Below are positions 32,229 to 43,667 of a stretch of 64,000 nt of DNA, one piece after another (the stretch's first letter is position 1; the number at the start of each line of letters is the position of its first letter). Below the pieces are notes generated by a model. That model was not told the DNA's origin and did no database searches. It worked only from the letters and a program-made list of their open reading frames with translations. The position numbers and the translations under genes were made by a program. Origin of the DNA: Elymus sibiricus (lineage: Eukaryota > Streptophyta > Magnoliopsida > Poales > Poaceae); the NCBI GenBank assembly GCA_039707655.1, contig CM077667.1, positions 158,328,642 to 158,392,641 on the forward strand, given 5' to 3'.

Positions 32229-33795
32229 TGATACTTGTGATATGCGTTGGGTTTTTCCCCGAAGAGGAGGGGATGATGCAACACAGCATAGATAAGTATT
32301 TCCTCAGTGAGAACCAAGGTTATCGAACCAATAGGATGATCACACATTTCCCATCTTAAGTGCCTAGATACAAAAGAGCAAACACTTGCACCCAACGCGG
32401 GCAAGAGGGTTGTCAATCTCCTTGAACTCGTTACTTGCAAGCAAATGAATAGTGCAGATGATAGTTGGCTAAATATTAATTGCAAAATAAATTAAAAGTA
32501 AATAATGGCAGCAAGGTAATAGTAGCATTTGTAAATATATATGTGAATAGACCCGGGGGCCATAGTGTTCGCTAGAGATTTCTCTCGAAGAAGAAGGCAT
32601 GCGATGGGTAAACAAATTACTGTTGGGCAATTGGTAGAAAAGCGCATAGTTGTGCAATATTTATTCACGACAATGATCATGTATATAGGCATCACATCCA
32701 TAAACAAGTAGACCAACTTCTGCCTGCATCTACTACTATTACTCCACCCATCGACCGCTATCCAGCATGCATCTAGAGTATTAAGTGAAACAGAATAATG
32801 CTTAGACAATGATGACATGATGTAGACAAAGTAAATCCAATTAATATGACTAAACCCCATCGTTTTATCCTTAGTGGCAGCAATACAAATATGTGTCTTG
32901 TCCCCTACTTTGTCACTGGGATATAGAGCACCGCAAGATTAAACCCACTACAATGCACCTCTCCCACTGAAGATAAACCAATCTAGTTGGCCAAACTAAA
33001 CCGATAGATCGGACAGAATTACGAAGCTATAACAATCATACAAATAAGAATTCATAGAAGACTCAAATCTTTTTCATGAATAATCTGAACATAAACCCAC
33101 AATTCATCGGATCCCAACAAACGCACCACAAATATTGATTACATAAGATAAATCACCGCGGGAATCGCGGTGATCATGGCAACAAAGAACATAGAGAGAG
33201 ATAAAGAGCCATCTAGGTATTAACTACGGACCCGTAGGTCTATGGTCAACTACTCACACATCACCATGGGAGCAGAAAGGTTGATGTAGATGCCCTCTGT
33301 GATCGATCCCCCCTCTGGCAGGGCACTGGAACAGGGCTCCAGATGGCACACGGCGGAACAGACACTTGAGGCGGCAAAAAAAGTGTTTCGGGCAGCTCCC
33401 TCGGGTTTTTGGGAATAATGAGAATTTATAGACCAGAGAACAACGCCACAGGACAGGGGAGGTGGTCCCAAGCCATCAGGGCGCGATCACCCCCTGGGCG
33501 CGCCCTATTGGCTTGGGGTCACCTCGTGTGGCCCCCGGGCTCCATCCAAAGCTTCCACGTCCTTATTTTGTCCATAAAAAATCGTCAAAATGTTTCGGGG
33601 TATTTGGACTTCGTTTGTTATGGTATTCCTCAAAAGCCAAAAACATGCAGAAAACAACAACTGGCACTTGGCACTGGTTAATAGGTTAGTGCTCAAAAAA
33701 TATGAATTGGCAAATAAATGCCCAAAAAGTATCCTAGAATGACAATATTATAGCATGGAACAATCAAAAATTATAGATACGTTGGAGACGTATAA
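32229..33795 (-). repeat. Gypsy C 3' LTR, 1567 bp
   Basis: On plus it begins tgatacttgtgatatgcg and ends ggagacgtataa. The inverted repeat lies at 33467-33517 and a reverse-orientation TATA box (aatttata) at 33423-33430, 36 bp away. Confidence 0.92.
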
Positions 33796-35548
33796 GCATC
33801 CCCAAGCTTGATTCATGTTCGTCCTTGAGTAGGTAAATGATAAAAACAAATTTTTTGATGTGACTTGCTACCCAAGATGTAATCTCTTTCAGGTATGATC
33901 ATTGAGAAACGATGAATCAATAAACATTAACATAGTAATATCCATAAGCATAAATAACACAATCATCAATTTTCAAAATATACGATCCTTAAAGAATGTT
34001 CACCCCCCATTAATTTTATCATATTAGCATGGCGGGCTCCGTCTTCACCACATAAATACAAATGTCAAGCACCACGGTGTTAAGTCAGGCAATTGGATCG
34101 TACTTTTTAACGCGCTTCAACTTTTTATTCCTCACTCAATACATGAGCGTGAACCATGGATATGGCATATAGGTGGAATAGAATATGGTGGTAGATATCA
34201 AAGGGGTAAAAAGTGGAGAAGATAGTCTCGCATCAACTAGGCGTATTAACAGGCTATGGAGATGCCCATCAATAGATATCAATGCGAGGAGTAGGGATTG
34301 CCATGCAACGGATGCACTAGAGATATAGGGGTATGAAAGCTCGAATGAAGCTAAGTGGGTGTGCATCCAACTTGCTTGCTTATGAAGACCTCGGGCATCT
34401 GAGGAAGCCCATCATCAGAATATACAAGCCAAGTTCTATAATGAAAAATTCCCACTAGCATATGAAAGTTACAAAACATGAGACTCTCTATATGAAAAAC
34501 ATGGTGCCACTTTGAAGCACAACTGTCGAAAAAGAGGTAGTAGCACGTCCCTTCTCTCTTTTCTCTCATTTATATTTTTTTTCTTTTTCTTATTTTTTCT
34601 CTTTTTTTCTTTTCCTTTTTTCTTTGTTCTTTCTTTTTTTCTTTTTTTCTTTTTTTCATCCGGAGTCTCATCCCGATTTGTGGGGGAATCATTGTCACCA
34701 TCATCCTTTCCTCACTGAGCTAGTGCCCTAATAATGGTAAGCATCACACTTTTATTTACTTGCAACTCAATATGGAAAACCACTAAACAATATGACTCTA
34801 TATGAATGCCTCTGGTAGTGTACCAGGATGTGCAATGATCTAGCATAACATGTAAACAATGATGAACGGTGGCTTTGACACAAATACTATGTCAGGTACA
34901 TGATCATGCAAAGCAATATGACAATGAATGTACTAGTCATATGATGTAACGATGGAAGTTGCATGGCAATATATCTTGGAAAGGCTATGGAAATGCTACG
35001 ATTGGTAGGTATGGTGGCTGTTTTGAAGAAGATATAATGAGGCTTATGTGCAATGGAGCGTATCACTTCGTAGGGGTTTGGATGCACCGACAAAGTTTGC
35101 ACCGATCCTCGAGGTGAGAATGGGCAATGCACGGTACCGAAGAGGCTAGAAAATATGAAAAGGTGAGAGTGCGTACATCCATGGGTTCACATTAGTCATA
35201 AAGAACTCACATACTTATTGCAAAGTTTTATTAGCTCTCTCGAAGCAAAGTACTACTCGCATGCCCCTAGGCAGGAGGTTGGGAGGAGTTAACCATCGGG
35301 CGCCTCCGACCTAAACAACACTAGGTTTTCAAAGAGGAATAAGAATGCTCATACATCATCACCATGCCATAACCAATATTTAGATGAACAACAAATTAAC
35401 ACCCTTTCACTATTGATATTCCTACTAACCGACAACCATGCACTCACGCTCTTTCATATTACCACATCAATATCATTAACCCACAATTTCTCTTTTATAT
35501 GCTACATGTGGTTTTGATTATGCACTCCTTGAATACCTATTATTACTC
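33796..35548 (-). other. Gypsy C residual 3' internal region
   Basis: Non-coding. It holds the polypurine tract next to the 3' LTR and a T-rich pyrimidine stretch at 34556-34660. No gag, protease or pol motif was found on either strand. Confidence 0.8.
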
Positions 35549-37109
35549 TGCGTTGGTTTTTTCCCCCAAGAGGAGGGGATGATGCAACACAGTATACATA
35601 AGTATTTCCCTCAGTGAGAACCAAGGTTATCGAACAAATAGGAGGATCACACAACTCCCGTCTTCAGTGCCTACACACAAAAGAGCAAACACTTGCACCC
35701 AACGCGGGCAAGAGGGTTGTCAATCCCCTTGAACTCATTACTTGCAAGCAAATGAATAGTGTAGATGATAGTTGGATAAATATTAATTGCATAATAAATA
35801 AAAAGTAAATAATGGCAGCAAGGAAATAGTAGCATTTGTAAATATATATGTGAATAGGCCCAGGGGCCATAGTGTTCGCCAGAGGCTTCTCTCTCTCGAA
35901 GAAGGCATACGGTGGGTAAACAAATTACTGTTGGGCAATTGATAGAAAAGCACATAATGCAATATTTATTCACAACAATGATCATCTATATAGGCATCAC
36001 ATCCATAAACAAGTAGACCGACTCCTGCCTGCATCTACTACTATTACTCCACCCATCGACCGCTATCTAGTATGCATCTAGAGTATTAAGTGAAATAGAG
36101 TAATGCTTGGAGAATGATGACATGATGTAGAAAAAGTAAATCCAATTAATATGAATAAACCACATCATTTTATCCTTAGTGGCAGCAATACAAATACGTG
36201 TCTTGTCCCCAACTTTGTCACTGGGATATAGAGCACCGCAAGACTAAACCCACTACAACGCACCTCTCCCACTGAAGATAAACCAGTCTAGTTGGTCAAA
36301 CTAAACCGATAGATCAGAGAGAATTACGAAGCTACAATAATCATGAAAATAAGAATCAAATAAGAATTCATAGAAGACTCAAATCTATTTCATGAATAAT
36401 CTAGACATAAACCCACAATTCATCGGATCCCAACAAACGCACCGCAAATATTGATTACATAAAATAGTTCACCGCGGGAATCGCGGTGATCATGGCAACA
36501 AAGAACACAGAGAGAGAGCCATCTAGGTACTAACTATGGACCCATAGGTCTGTGGTTAAATACTCACACATCACCATGGGAGCAGCAAGGTTGATGTAAA
36601 GGCCCTCCGTGATCGACCCCCCCCTCCGGCACGACACCGGAACAGGGATCCAGATGGGCACACGATGGAAGAGGGACTTACGGCGGCGGATAAAGTGTTT
36701 TGGGTGGCTCCTTAGGTTTTTTGGGAATAATGAGAATTTATAGCCCAGAGAACAACGCCAGAGGGCCGGGGAGGTGGTCCCAAGCCATCAGGGCGCTGCC
36801 GCCCCCCCGGGCGCGCCCTGTTGGCTTGGTGTCACCTCGTGTGGCCTCCGGTCTCCCTCCAAAGCTTCCAGGTCCTTATTTTGTCCAGAAAAAATTGTCA
36901 AAAAGTTTTGAGGTATTTGGACTTCGTTTGTATGGTATTCCCGAAAAGCCAAAAACATGCAGAAAACAACAACTCGCACTTGGCACTGGGTTAATAGGTT
37001 TGTGCTAAAAATAATATGAATTAGAAAATAAATGCCCAAAAAGTATCCTAGAATGATAATATTACAACATGGAACAATAAAAAATTATAGATACGTTGGA
37101 GACGTATCA
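35549..37109 (-). repeat. Gypsy C 5' LTR, about 1.56 kb, 3' end clipped
   Basis: It aligns with 32229-33795 from the 'tgcgttgg' word onward and ends gacgtatca. The inverted repeat lies at 36780-36829 and the reverse TATA box at 36735-36742, 37 bp away. Confidence 0.92.
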
Positions 37110-37765
37110 CCACAAAATTTAATTACTACTACCAACCGTTTGCCCACAACACACACAGCTATGTGTGAGTCTTGGCAAAAAAAATTAACACTATGCATAT
37201 TATGTAACAAATGCTAGACTTAGCTTGAAACTTGTTGAAAGTGGTAACTAATCCAGGTGTCACATGAAATTGGAATTGTGGACACCACCTGAAAATGTGG
37301 TTATTTTCCCAGATTGAAACCGTGTGTGATGACTAACATTGTGCCACGACACGCGAGTCCTGATCGGCCAGAGCGCATTGCCGCGGATCGCATGTCTGCA
37401 ACCGTAGGATTTACACATATCTAACGGTAGTCCATATCCCTCACACCGGAGTGACATCTACCACACACGGTTGTCTCTACTGAACGGTCGCCTAAGAAGC
37501 GCATTACTAATCTGGCCCAGAAAACCCTCACCACCCCATGTCACAAAACCCTCACCCCCTCCCCAGTCGCACTTTGCTTGTCACCACATATCGCCGTGGC
37601 AACCAGTTAGCTCAACGCCTTTCGCCACCGCCGGCTTCCCCCAAACCCCACCGCATTTTGCTACAGCCGCTTGCCACCGCCAATTTGCACGGGCTTTCTC
37701 GATGTTGCTTGCCGTCGACCTAGCTTGACCCGATTGGGGAATCTATGGTATTTGGGGCTTCTCTC
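37110..37765. repeat. CACTA-like repeat block and 5' flank of the B3-like gene
   Basis: 'ccgtttgcccacaacacacac', 'accgtgtgtgatga' and 'accacacacggttgtc' are the same word types as at 16787-17460, 40970-41170 and 42690-42780. A C-rich stretch (37525-37690) follows, then the first ATG at 37766. Confidence 0.5.
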
Positions 37766-38668
37766 ATGGAGAACCAGGTAAACAAATTACTAAAATATTT
37801 GCTCATCTCTCATCCCAGTCTGTCTGTCCCTGTTAATCACCCGGCCAAAATCACGGTGAATTCATTTTTCTTGTAGCCGATTTGAAGGTTTTCATTCATA
37901 GAATGCGCAGTGCAAGGACACATCAAGCCTATGCGGCCACGGTCAGACAGTCGAGAAGTTCCATCTCAGCATACCAGATGACTTCACGAAGCGCACGGTA
38001 TATTCAATCTCACCCTACTATGGTTGCCTGGCCTACTTTTCTGAACATATACTAAATATTGCTACATTTGGATAAAAGGTGACATATGCAGCATCGACGT
38101 CAATGGGAATTTTTCCCTTTTATATTAGGCAAAATAATTTTGTATTGTTCTTTCGACTACTCTCATATTTGCATGACATCATGGATTCATGGTTACATTA
38201 TCCTTTTACTTATAGATTTTTGCCCTTTGAGGCTTTGATTTCAACTGATGTACTGTTCTTTCAATTACTCTCACAAAATAATGTAACGCTGTTCTTTAAC
38301 AATCTTATCATTTCCTGTAGTACATCCCTTGCTTTGCAACAAAATGTGTAGCACAAAATCTTGGCCTTCACATAACTGAAGACTCCAGGGATATCATATT
38401 GGCCACTAATCATGCATTTATAATCGATGTTCGTGTACAACTTGACCGAGATGGTCACTTCTATTTTCATGCATGCTTTTGGGGAGACATTTCCAAGTTT
38501 TATGTACTGAAAGCCGGCACTAAAATTATACTGCACCTAAAGGAGCCTAGTCATACCATAGATGCTATCTTCCCCGATGACATCATCCGTCCAGACATTA
38601 TTCGAAGTAAGTGTTCTATCGAGTATTTGCATGTCGATTTACGGAGCAATGTCGAAGTAATTGTGTAG
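37766..38668 (+). CDS. B3-like three-exon gene, open frame intact
   Basis: Predicted exons are 37766-37777, 37902-37997 and 38321-38668, with CAG|gtaaac, ACG|gtatat and two ..tag acceptors, all in phase 0. They give about 151 residues with no stop. The N-terminus has a Cys/His-rich bit ('NAQCKDTSSLCGHG'). Then comes a B3-resembling fold: 'FHLSIPDDFTKR' (strand 1 and helix), 'FIIDVRVQLDRDGHFYFHACF' (central strands) and 'FYVLKAGTKIILHL' (the usual 'L..GD...F.L' end). B3 domains bind DNA in nuclear transcription factors. It sits between CACTA-like repeats and an F-box pseudogene, so it is probably captured cargo. Introns are inferred from sequence only, and B3 membership is likely but not certain. 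Confidence 0.5.
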
Positions 38669-38761
38669 TATTTAAGCAACCAATTGTGATTTAATTTCCT
38701 GACTATGTTAAGTCTGTTCCTACCTAGTAACTTCTAATTACCAATATACTATTCTTCTGCC

Positions 38762-40737
38762 TTGTTCTACCTAAATAATCCTTGTCCTCCCACTCCTCAA
38801 CTCCTATCAGAGAGCACCATCACCGAGGAGACTCCCGAGTTGCCTTTGTCTCCACCTGCAGAGGTGGAGGATGGGGCTGCCAAGAAGTGGAGGCGGGTTG
38901 AACCAGAACCGCAAGAGGCTCCGGTGGGCCTAGACATCATGAGCAGCCTCCCTGACGATATGTTGATAGTCATCATCTCTCTCCTCCCAATAAAAAATGG
39001 CACGCAGACAACCGTCCTATCCCAGCGATGGCGCCCCCCATGGCGGACCTCCCCTCTCAACATCATCGACGACCAGAAGCTCGGCAGTAACTATCACAGT
39101 CGCATTGGCATATTGTCCCACATCCTCCACATGCACCTTGGCCCAATCAGAGGCCTTAAAATCGGCAGGTTTCATTGCACTGACAAGGACGAAGCCAAGC
39201 TAGACAAGTGGTTCCTATCCCCCGCCCTAGATCAACTCGAGTCTCTCAGGTTAAATTATGGATACATGCGCTTGCTGCCAAGGTCCCCGCTCTACGTCGT
39301 GCCCACGCTGCGCTGCACCTGTTTGTTGAGTTGCATTTTCCCCCAAATTAACGACGCACCTGCTCTTGTTCTCCCTCGACTTAAGCTGCCCATATTCTCT
39401 GATGTCTGCATCTTCAAGGAGGACATGGAGCGCCTGCTTCACGGCTGTATTGCACTCGCTCACCTTCGTCTTGATGATATCAATGGGTTGAGTAGCCTCA
39501 CCATCGCCTCCATGACTCTCCAGGCAATTTATGTGTGCTGGTGGTGCTCCAACACGAGATCAGTTAAGGTGTGTCATTATATGGTCATTGAGGATGCGCC
39601 TTTACTTGAGAGATTGGTTGTAATTGATCAACAAGATCCAACAAGAATCAGTGTTATTTATGAGCCGAAATTGACAGTGTTGGGCTACTCGTCTGTGACA
39701 TTCTCCGAACTAGTTATTGGATACATCACCATTCAGGTACACCAGTCTTCTTCTTCTCCTTCTTCTTCAAATTAATGTTTCCTAATTTTAAACATGTATG
39801 TTCATCTGTCATCCAGAAAATAATTTCGACAAGCTGGACCCCATCTCCACACTAAGTGAAGGTCTTGGCACTAGAATCTACCAGTCCTGGCCTGGGTCTA
39901 GTAGCTAGATTCCTGAAATGCTTTCCGTGCGTGGACAAGCTATATATCGAGGTGATGCTCCTATCTTGTTAAGTGTTAACCACACGGATTTCAATTTTTG
40001 GTAAGTTTTCCCCAGTTTACATTGACATGTGTACTACGATTTCTAAAGGAATATTTGGAGGATTTCAATACATATATGCTTTTTTCCTATAGTGGTTGCT
40101 TGATTCATATGATTACATTCCATATGTATTTGTCCTTCAGATTCATTTGTACTAGTTTTCATTGCAAAGTTATCATCCACTCCAACCTCTTCTGAACAAT
40201 CCTACATTTTCCTAGAGTGTAATCAAACACCATGTTAATCATGTCGGATTGAAGATGGCATGCCACTCTGTTCTTTTATTTTAAAATCATGCATATCAAA
40301 GAGTCTCATAGTGTTCAAAAGTGCATCTTGACACTAACACATTCTCTTCTCTTTTGCAGATCCGATTAGGCCAAGCAACGGATAATGTGACACAATATTA
40401 TGGCATTTCCATTAAATGCCTTGATCTCCATCTCTCGGAAATTACTTTGAACTCCTATGAAGGTACCTTACCGGAGATTGAATTCGTCAGGTTCTTTGTT
40501 GCAAAAGCAAATGTGCTCAAGGTAATGAGGTTGGGCATATGTTTAGAGCACGAAAATGAATGGTTTGCTGGTCAGCGTCGACGTCTTCAGCAGAATGGAA
40601 AAGGCTCTGCGAAAGCTGAGCTGCATTTTCAAATTTCATATTTCAGAGTAATAGGAAGTCGGTATGTCAAGCCCATACATGACCTGTCACTGGCCGATCC
40701 CTTTGCACAAATAATGAAGTTGCAAGACATGTTGTAA
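38762..40737 (+). pseudogene. F-box/FBD-type gene with a premature stop
   Basis: Exon 1 (to 39736) carries an F-box ('MSSLPDDMLIVIISLLPIKN', 'VLSQRWRPPW') and leucine-rich segments ('LESLRLNYG', 'LAHLRLDDINGLSSLTIAS'). Exon 2 (39817-39951) encodes 'VKVLALESTSPGLGLVARFL' and 'CVDKLYIE'. Exon 3 (40360-40737) is an FBD-type end ('CLDLHLSEITLNSYEGTLPE', 'IEFVRFFVAKANVLKVM'). F-box proteins recruit substrates to SCF ubiquitin ligases. A TAA at 39853-39855 breaks exon 2 in frame, so this is a pseudogene unless spliced around. The upstream start is uncertain; the F-box itself starts at 38939. It lies only about 90 bp after the B3-like gene. Confidence 0.8.
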
Positions 40738-41461
40738 ATATCTGTTTGGACCTTTGATATGTTCATTTTCATTTCCAATACCAGTTTGAACCTTGTAATC
40801 ATCAAATCTAAGCCCTTTCATATTTCTGCCATTTGTGATACAATCAGTGTACTAGCAGTGTATGAGACTCGTATTTTGGCAGTACTATTTTGACTTTAAT
40901 ATGCAATGGACGATTGATATCTGGACCTTAACATGTAAACGACTTCATTTAATTACCAATCTGGCTTGTGTTTCCCAGTCGATCTCGAGGCAAACAATCC
41001 GTACGACGTAACCGACAACGATCATTCATATTATCGCACACGACTGTCATTCATTACTCGTGTGTGAAACATTCCCCTCATCACACACGCTTCTTAGTGT
41101 TGAATGTTTGCGCTGCTTTAAGTGATTGCACACACTTCGTTTTTGCCAATCGTTTGCCATTTAACACCCACAATAATGGGGGCTTCTTCCAGCCAACCCG
41201 TGGCCAAACGAGCCTGGTGGGCAAGCTTTGCAGTTGTGCGGGAACAGGCTCACCAGTGGTACGTTGCGCCTCTTCGAGCCGATGCGTGGCCAAACAAAAC
41301 ACGTGTGCGCGCGCTCATCAAGCTTGCACTGCAATCCTCTGCCTGGAACACGGCGACAAGACATGTCGATTACAGTCCGTCCAGCCCTCATTTACTCCAC
41401 CGCTAATTTAACCTCTTGTCTCTCTTCAACCTTTCCCCACAACACAATAAGCACACCCACG
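40738..41461. other. CACTA-like spacer between the F-box and exonuclease pseudogenes
   Basis: 'cacacgactgtcattcatt', 'cgtgtgtgaaacattcccc' and 'aatcgtttgccatttaacac' resemble the repeat blocks at 37115 and 42700. No gene is supported. It probably includes the old promoter of the exonuclease-like gene. Confidence 0.4.
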
Positions 41462-42198
41462 ATGCCAAATACAGAGATGATATCCTGCTCGGCTCCAATG
41501 GCGGCACTCCCAGCGGTTGCTGACGATGAGCGGCAGTTCACCATTCGTGCCTCCGTGGACACCCACGTAAGGTCCAAGGACCTCTCGGTGATTGACACCA
41601 ACGACCCGGTCTGGGTGGAGAACTCCATCCCCACCATGGAGCGGTTGCTTAACGAGGACACATACAAAGTGGTCGGCTTTGACCTAGAGTACACCGGCGG
41701 TCATGCTGGGTATGATCAGAAGGTTGTCATCGCCTAGCTGTGCATCCGCCATCCCTCGTCTACCACTACTGCCTGGCCACAAGGCCTTGCGAGCATTTTG
41801 CCGGGTTTGACAAAAGCCCCGACTACATATTCAGTATATTGGACACCACCAATGATGAAAATGTGCTCAAGACCACGGGCTTGGCCTGCCAGAATCTTGT
41901 CAACATCCAAGGTCAGTACAGGGTATTGGGCGGCCAAAAGAAGAAGAAGGACTCCCTGGTTGACCTCGCCATGGCCATCATCGACCCCTACTACGAAGAC
42001 ATGAAGGATGTTTGCAAGAAGAAGAAGAAGTAGGTTGCCTGGCACCTCGCCTGGGTCCGAAGACTAGATGAATATCACATCAAGTATGTGGCCAAGGACG
42101 CGTACATAAGTTACGAGTTGTGCATGCGGATCGTTGACAAGAGGAAGTACCTTCGTCCTGCGCCAACCAGCACCCCTCGTCACAAGAAGTATAGATGA
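41462..42198 (+). pseudogene. 3'-5' exonuclease (DEDD, WRN/RNase D-like) pseudogene
   Basis: The ATG at 41462 opens 'MPNTEMISCSAPMAALPAVA'. Exo I is 'YKVVGFDLEYTGG' (D and E), an exo II-like stretch is 'SILDTTNDENVLKTTGLACQ', and exo III is 'YHIKYVAKDAYISYELCM' (YxxxD). The family trims nucleic acid 3' ends using two metal ions held by the four acidic residues. A TAG at 41735-41737 and a frameshift just after it separate exo I from the rest, and another TAG lies at 42031-42033 after a Lys run. All three motifs survive in order, so decay is recent. Its location among CACTA-like repeats suggests captured cargo. Confidence 0.75.
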
Positions 42199-42234
42199 TT
42201 TGATGATTGTTACTACTAGTTTAGTATGCATGTA

Positions 42235-42488
42235 CTCCGTACGTTTCTTTTTACTCCGCATATAAGATTTGGTCATAGTCAAACTACACAAAGTTTGACC
42301 AAATGTATATCAAAAAATATGAACATCTACAATACTAAAACTATATAGTATGCCAATACATTTCGTGGTGCATCTGTTAATATTGATTTCAGATTGTGAA
42401 TTTTATATTTTTTAATATAAAGTTTGTCAAACTTTACAAAGCTTGATTTTGACCAAACTTTATATGCAGACTATAAAAACGAAGGGAG
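42235..42488. mobile_element. Stowaway MITE, TA target duplication
   Basis: It is flanked by TA (42233-42234 and 42489-42490). The ends ctccgtacgtttc and gaaacgaaggag-type (aaaaacgaagggag) form the Stowaway-like terminal inverted repeat, and the interior is self-complementary ('tggtcatagtcaaac' against 'gtttgtcaaac..tttgaccaaa'). It is 254 bp and non-coding, mobilised by Tc1/mariner transposases. Confidence 0.85.
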
Positions 42489-43270
42489 TACTTGTTAATT
42501 GAGGTGTGCAAATGTTACATGTAGTCAGTAATGTAATTAGATGTTTATTTTGGTTATGCAATCATGTTGGTATAAGTATATATGTTGTTGTTCTGTAGAC
42601 AGAGCGTAGATGTTGTGCAGACATTGGAAATCACATCGCTTATGATTAAACAAAGGAACACATTGGTGATGATTTCAAAAAACACAGACAATTGGGTGCG
42701 AGTAAGCGTTTGCCCATAGCACACACAACTTATTATCAGGAATTGTGTGTATCTTTATTGGTCTTCCCACACAATTCTGATTAGGGCTTTCTATTCCTCT
42801 GCCCCTCTTTCCTTAGCTCTACTCATTCATTCCCACGCTCTTAACATTTTCTCACTTTTCCCCACTCCTTAGTCCGAAACCCTCATAAATGGTCACACGG
42901 GGGGATGTCGTCGGGTCAATGGTTTGACCGTTAACTACTGGCGAGTGGGACCGGTTTCGGTGGACTGTTGGGCCGAACCGCGCCACTCCCTCCATCCCAT
43001 TTTGCAGGCATCTTTTCACAGGCGCCCGCCACGTCGGTCTGACGGCATGGCCCCATGCAGACTTGTCGGGAAACCCGACGGTCCGACGGGCGCCTCGATC
43101 GTCGGCGCGGTGTGAATGCCGCATGGCGCCGCTTCGAATCGCCGCCTGAGGCCATTAGCCGGCTATTTAAGCCGGTCGTCATCCCCCAGCCCTTGCACAT
43201 CCTCCTCCTCGCTTCACCCCACAGCCGCCCGAGCCCATACGCCTCCTCTCGCACTTCCGTCGCCGTCAGG
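42489..43270. other. CACTA-like repeat words and 5' flank of the Glu-rich gene
   Basis: 'aagcgtttgcccatagcacac' at 42704 repeats the block at 37125. From 42850 the sequence becomes GC-rich, as expected for a grass gene 5' region, and leads to the ATG at 43271. No TATA box was assigned with confidence; 'ggctatttaagccgg' at 43161 is a candidate. Confidence 0.4.
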
Positions 43271-43667
43271 ATGGCCCGGTGCCTCATCACCACGTACGCG
43301 CAGCTCACTCCGGAGCGGCGCCTGCAAATCGAGGCGAAAATGCAGGCTCGCCGCGCCGCCCGCATCGCTACGGGTCTCCCTCTGGATTTTCTGGAGATGG
43401 AGGAGGAGGAGGAAGAGGAGGAGGAGGAGCAGGAGGAGGAGCATCAGCCGGCACCCATGGAGGAGGACGGCCCGGAGGCGGAGGCGAAGGTCGCCGTCGA
43501 CCAGCCGGAGGAGATGGCGGAGCAGCAGGCCATCCTGGATTCCATCCGAGATGAGGCCGAGGTGGAGGCCAACCGTCGGCTCATCCGGCAGAGGCAGGCG
43601 GAGGCCGACGCCCTGTTCGACAAGCTAGAGGCGGAGATAGAGGCAGAGGAGGCGGCCGCGGAGCAAC
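43271..43667 (+). pseudogene. Glu-rich gene, 5' part (interrupted by Gypsy E)
   Basis: The frame opens 'MARCLITTYAQLTPERRLQI', continues with a basic helix ('EAKMQARRAARIATGLPLDF'), a run of Glu and a long charged coiled-coil-like stretch ('LIRQRQAEADALFDKLEAEI'). It is open for 132 codons up to the Gypsy E LTR. Beyond the TSD the frame continues in phase at 61681 and ends 29 codons later. The complete protein would be about 161 residues, acidic and mostly helical, without a domain I recognise. A related but decayed gene lies convergently at 63181-63999. A partial read-through into the LTR would stop at about 43718. Confidence 0.65.

Larger units (their letters stand above)
32229..37109 (-). 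mobile_element. Gypsy C: second pol-less element of the Gypsy B family, TSD ccaca
   Basis: On minus the order is 5' LTR (37109-35549), 1.75 kb of non-coding 3' internal sequence, polypurine tract (caagcttggggatgc, reverse complement of 33796-33810) and 3' LTR (33795-32229). Both flanks show ccaca (32224-32228 and 37110-37114). The 5' LTR lacks its last ~16 bp, the whole leader, gag and pol, so one deletion joined the LTR end to the 3' internal region. It is the same family as Gypsy B but with a different breakpoint. Confidence 0.92.

Noticed and set aside
34512..34718. Phe/Leu/Ser-rich 68-codon frame suggesting a membrane peptide
   Set aside because: It is translation of a T-rich pyrimidine tract in the Gypsy C non-coding internal region.
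43116..43628. Arg-rich plus-strand 170-codon frame overlapping the Glu-rich gene
   Set aside because: It is the shifted frame of GAG/GAA repeats. The Glu-rich frame continues in phase across the Gypsy E insertion, which decides between them.
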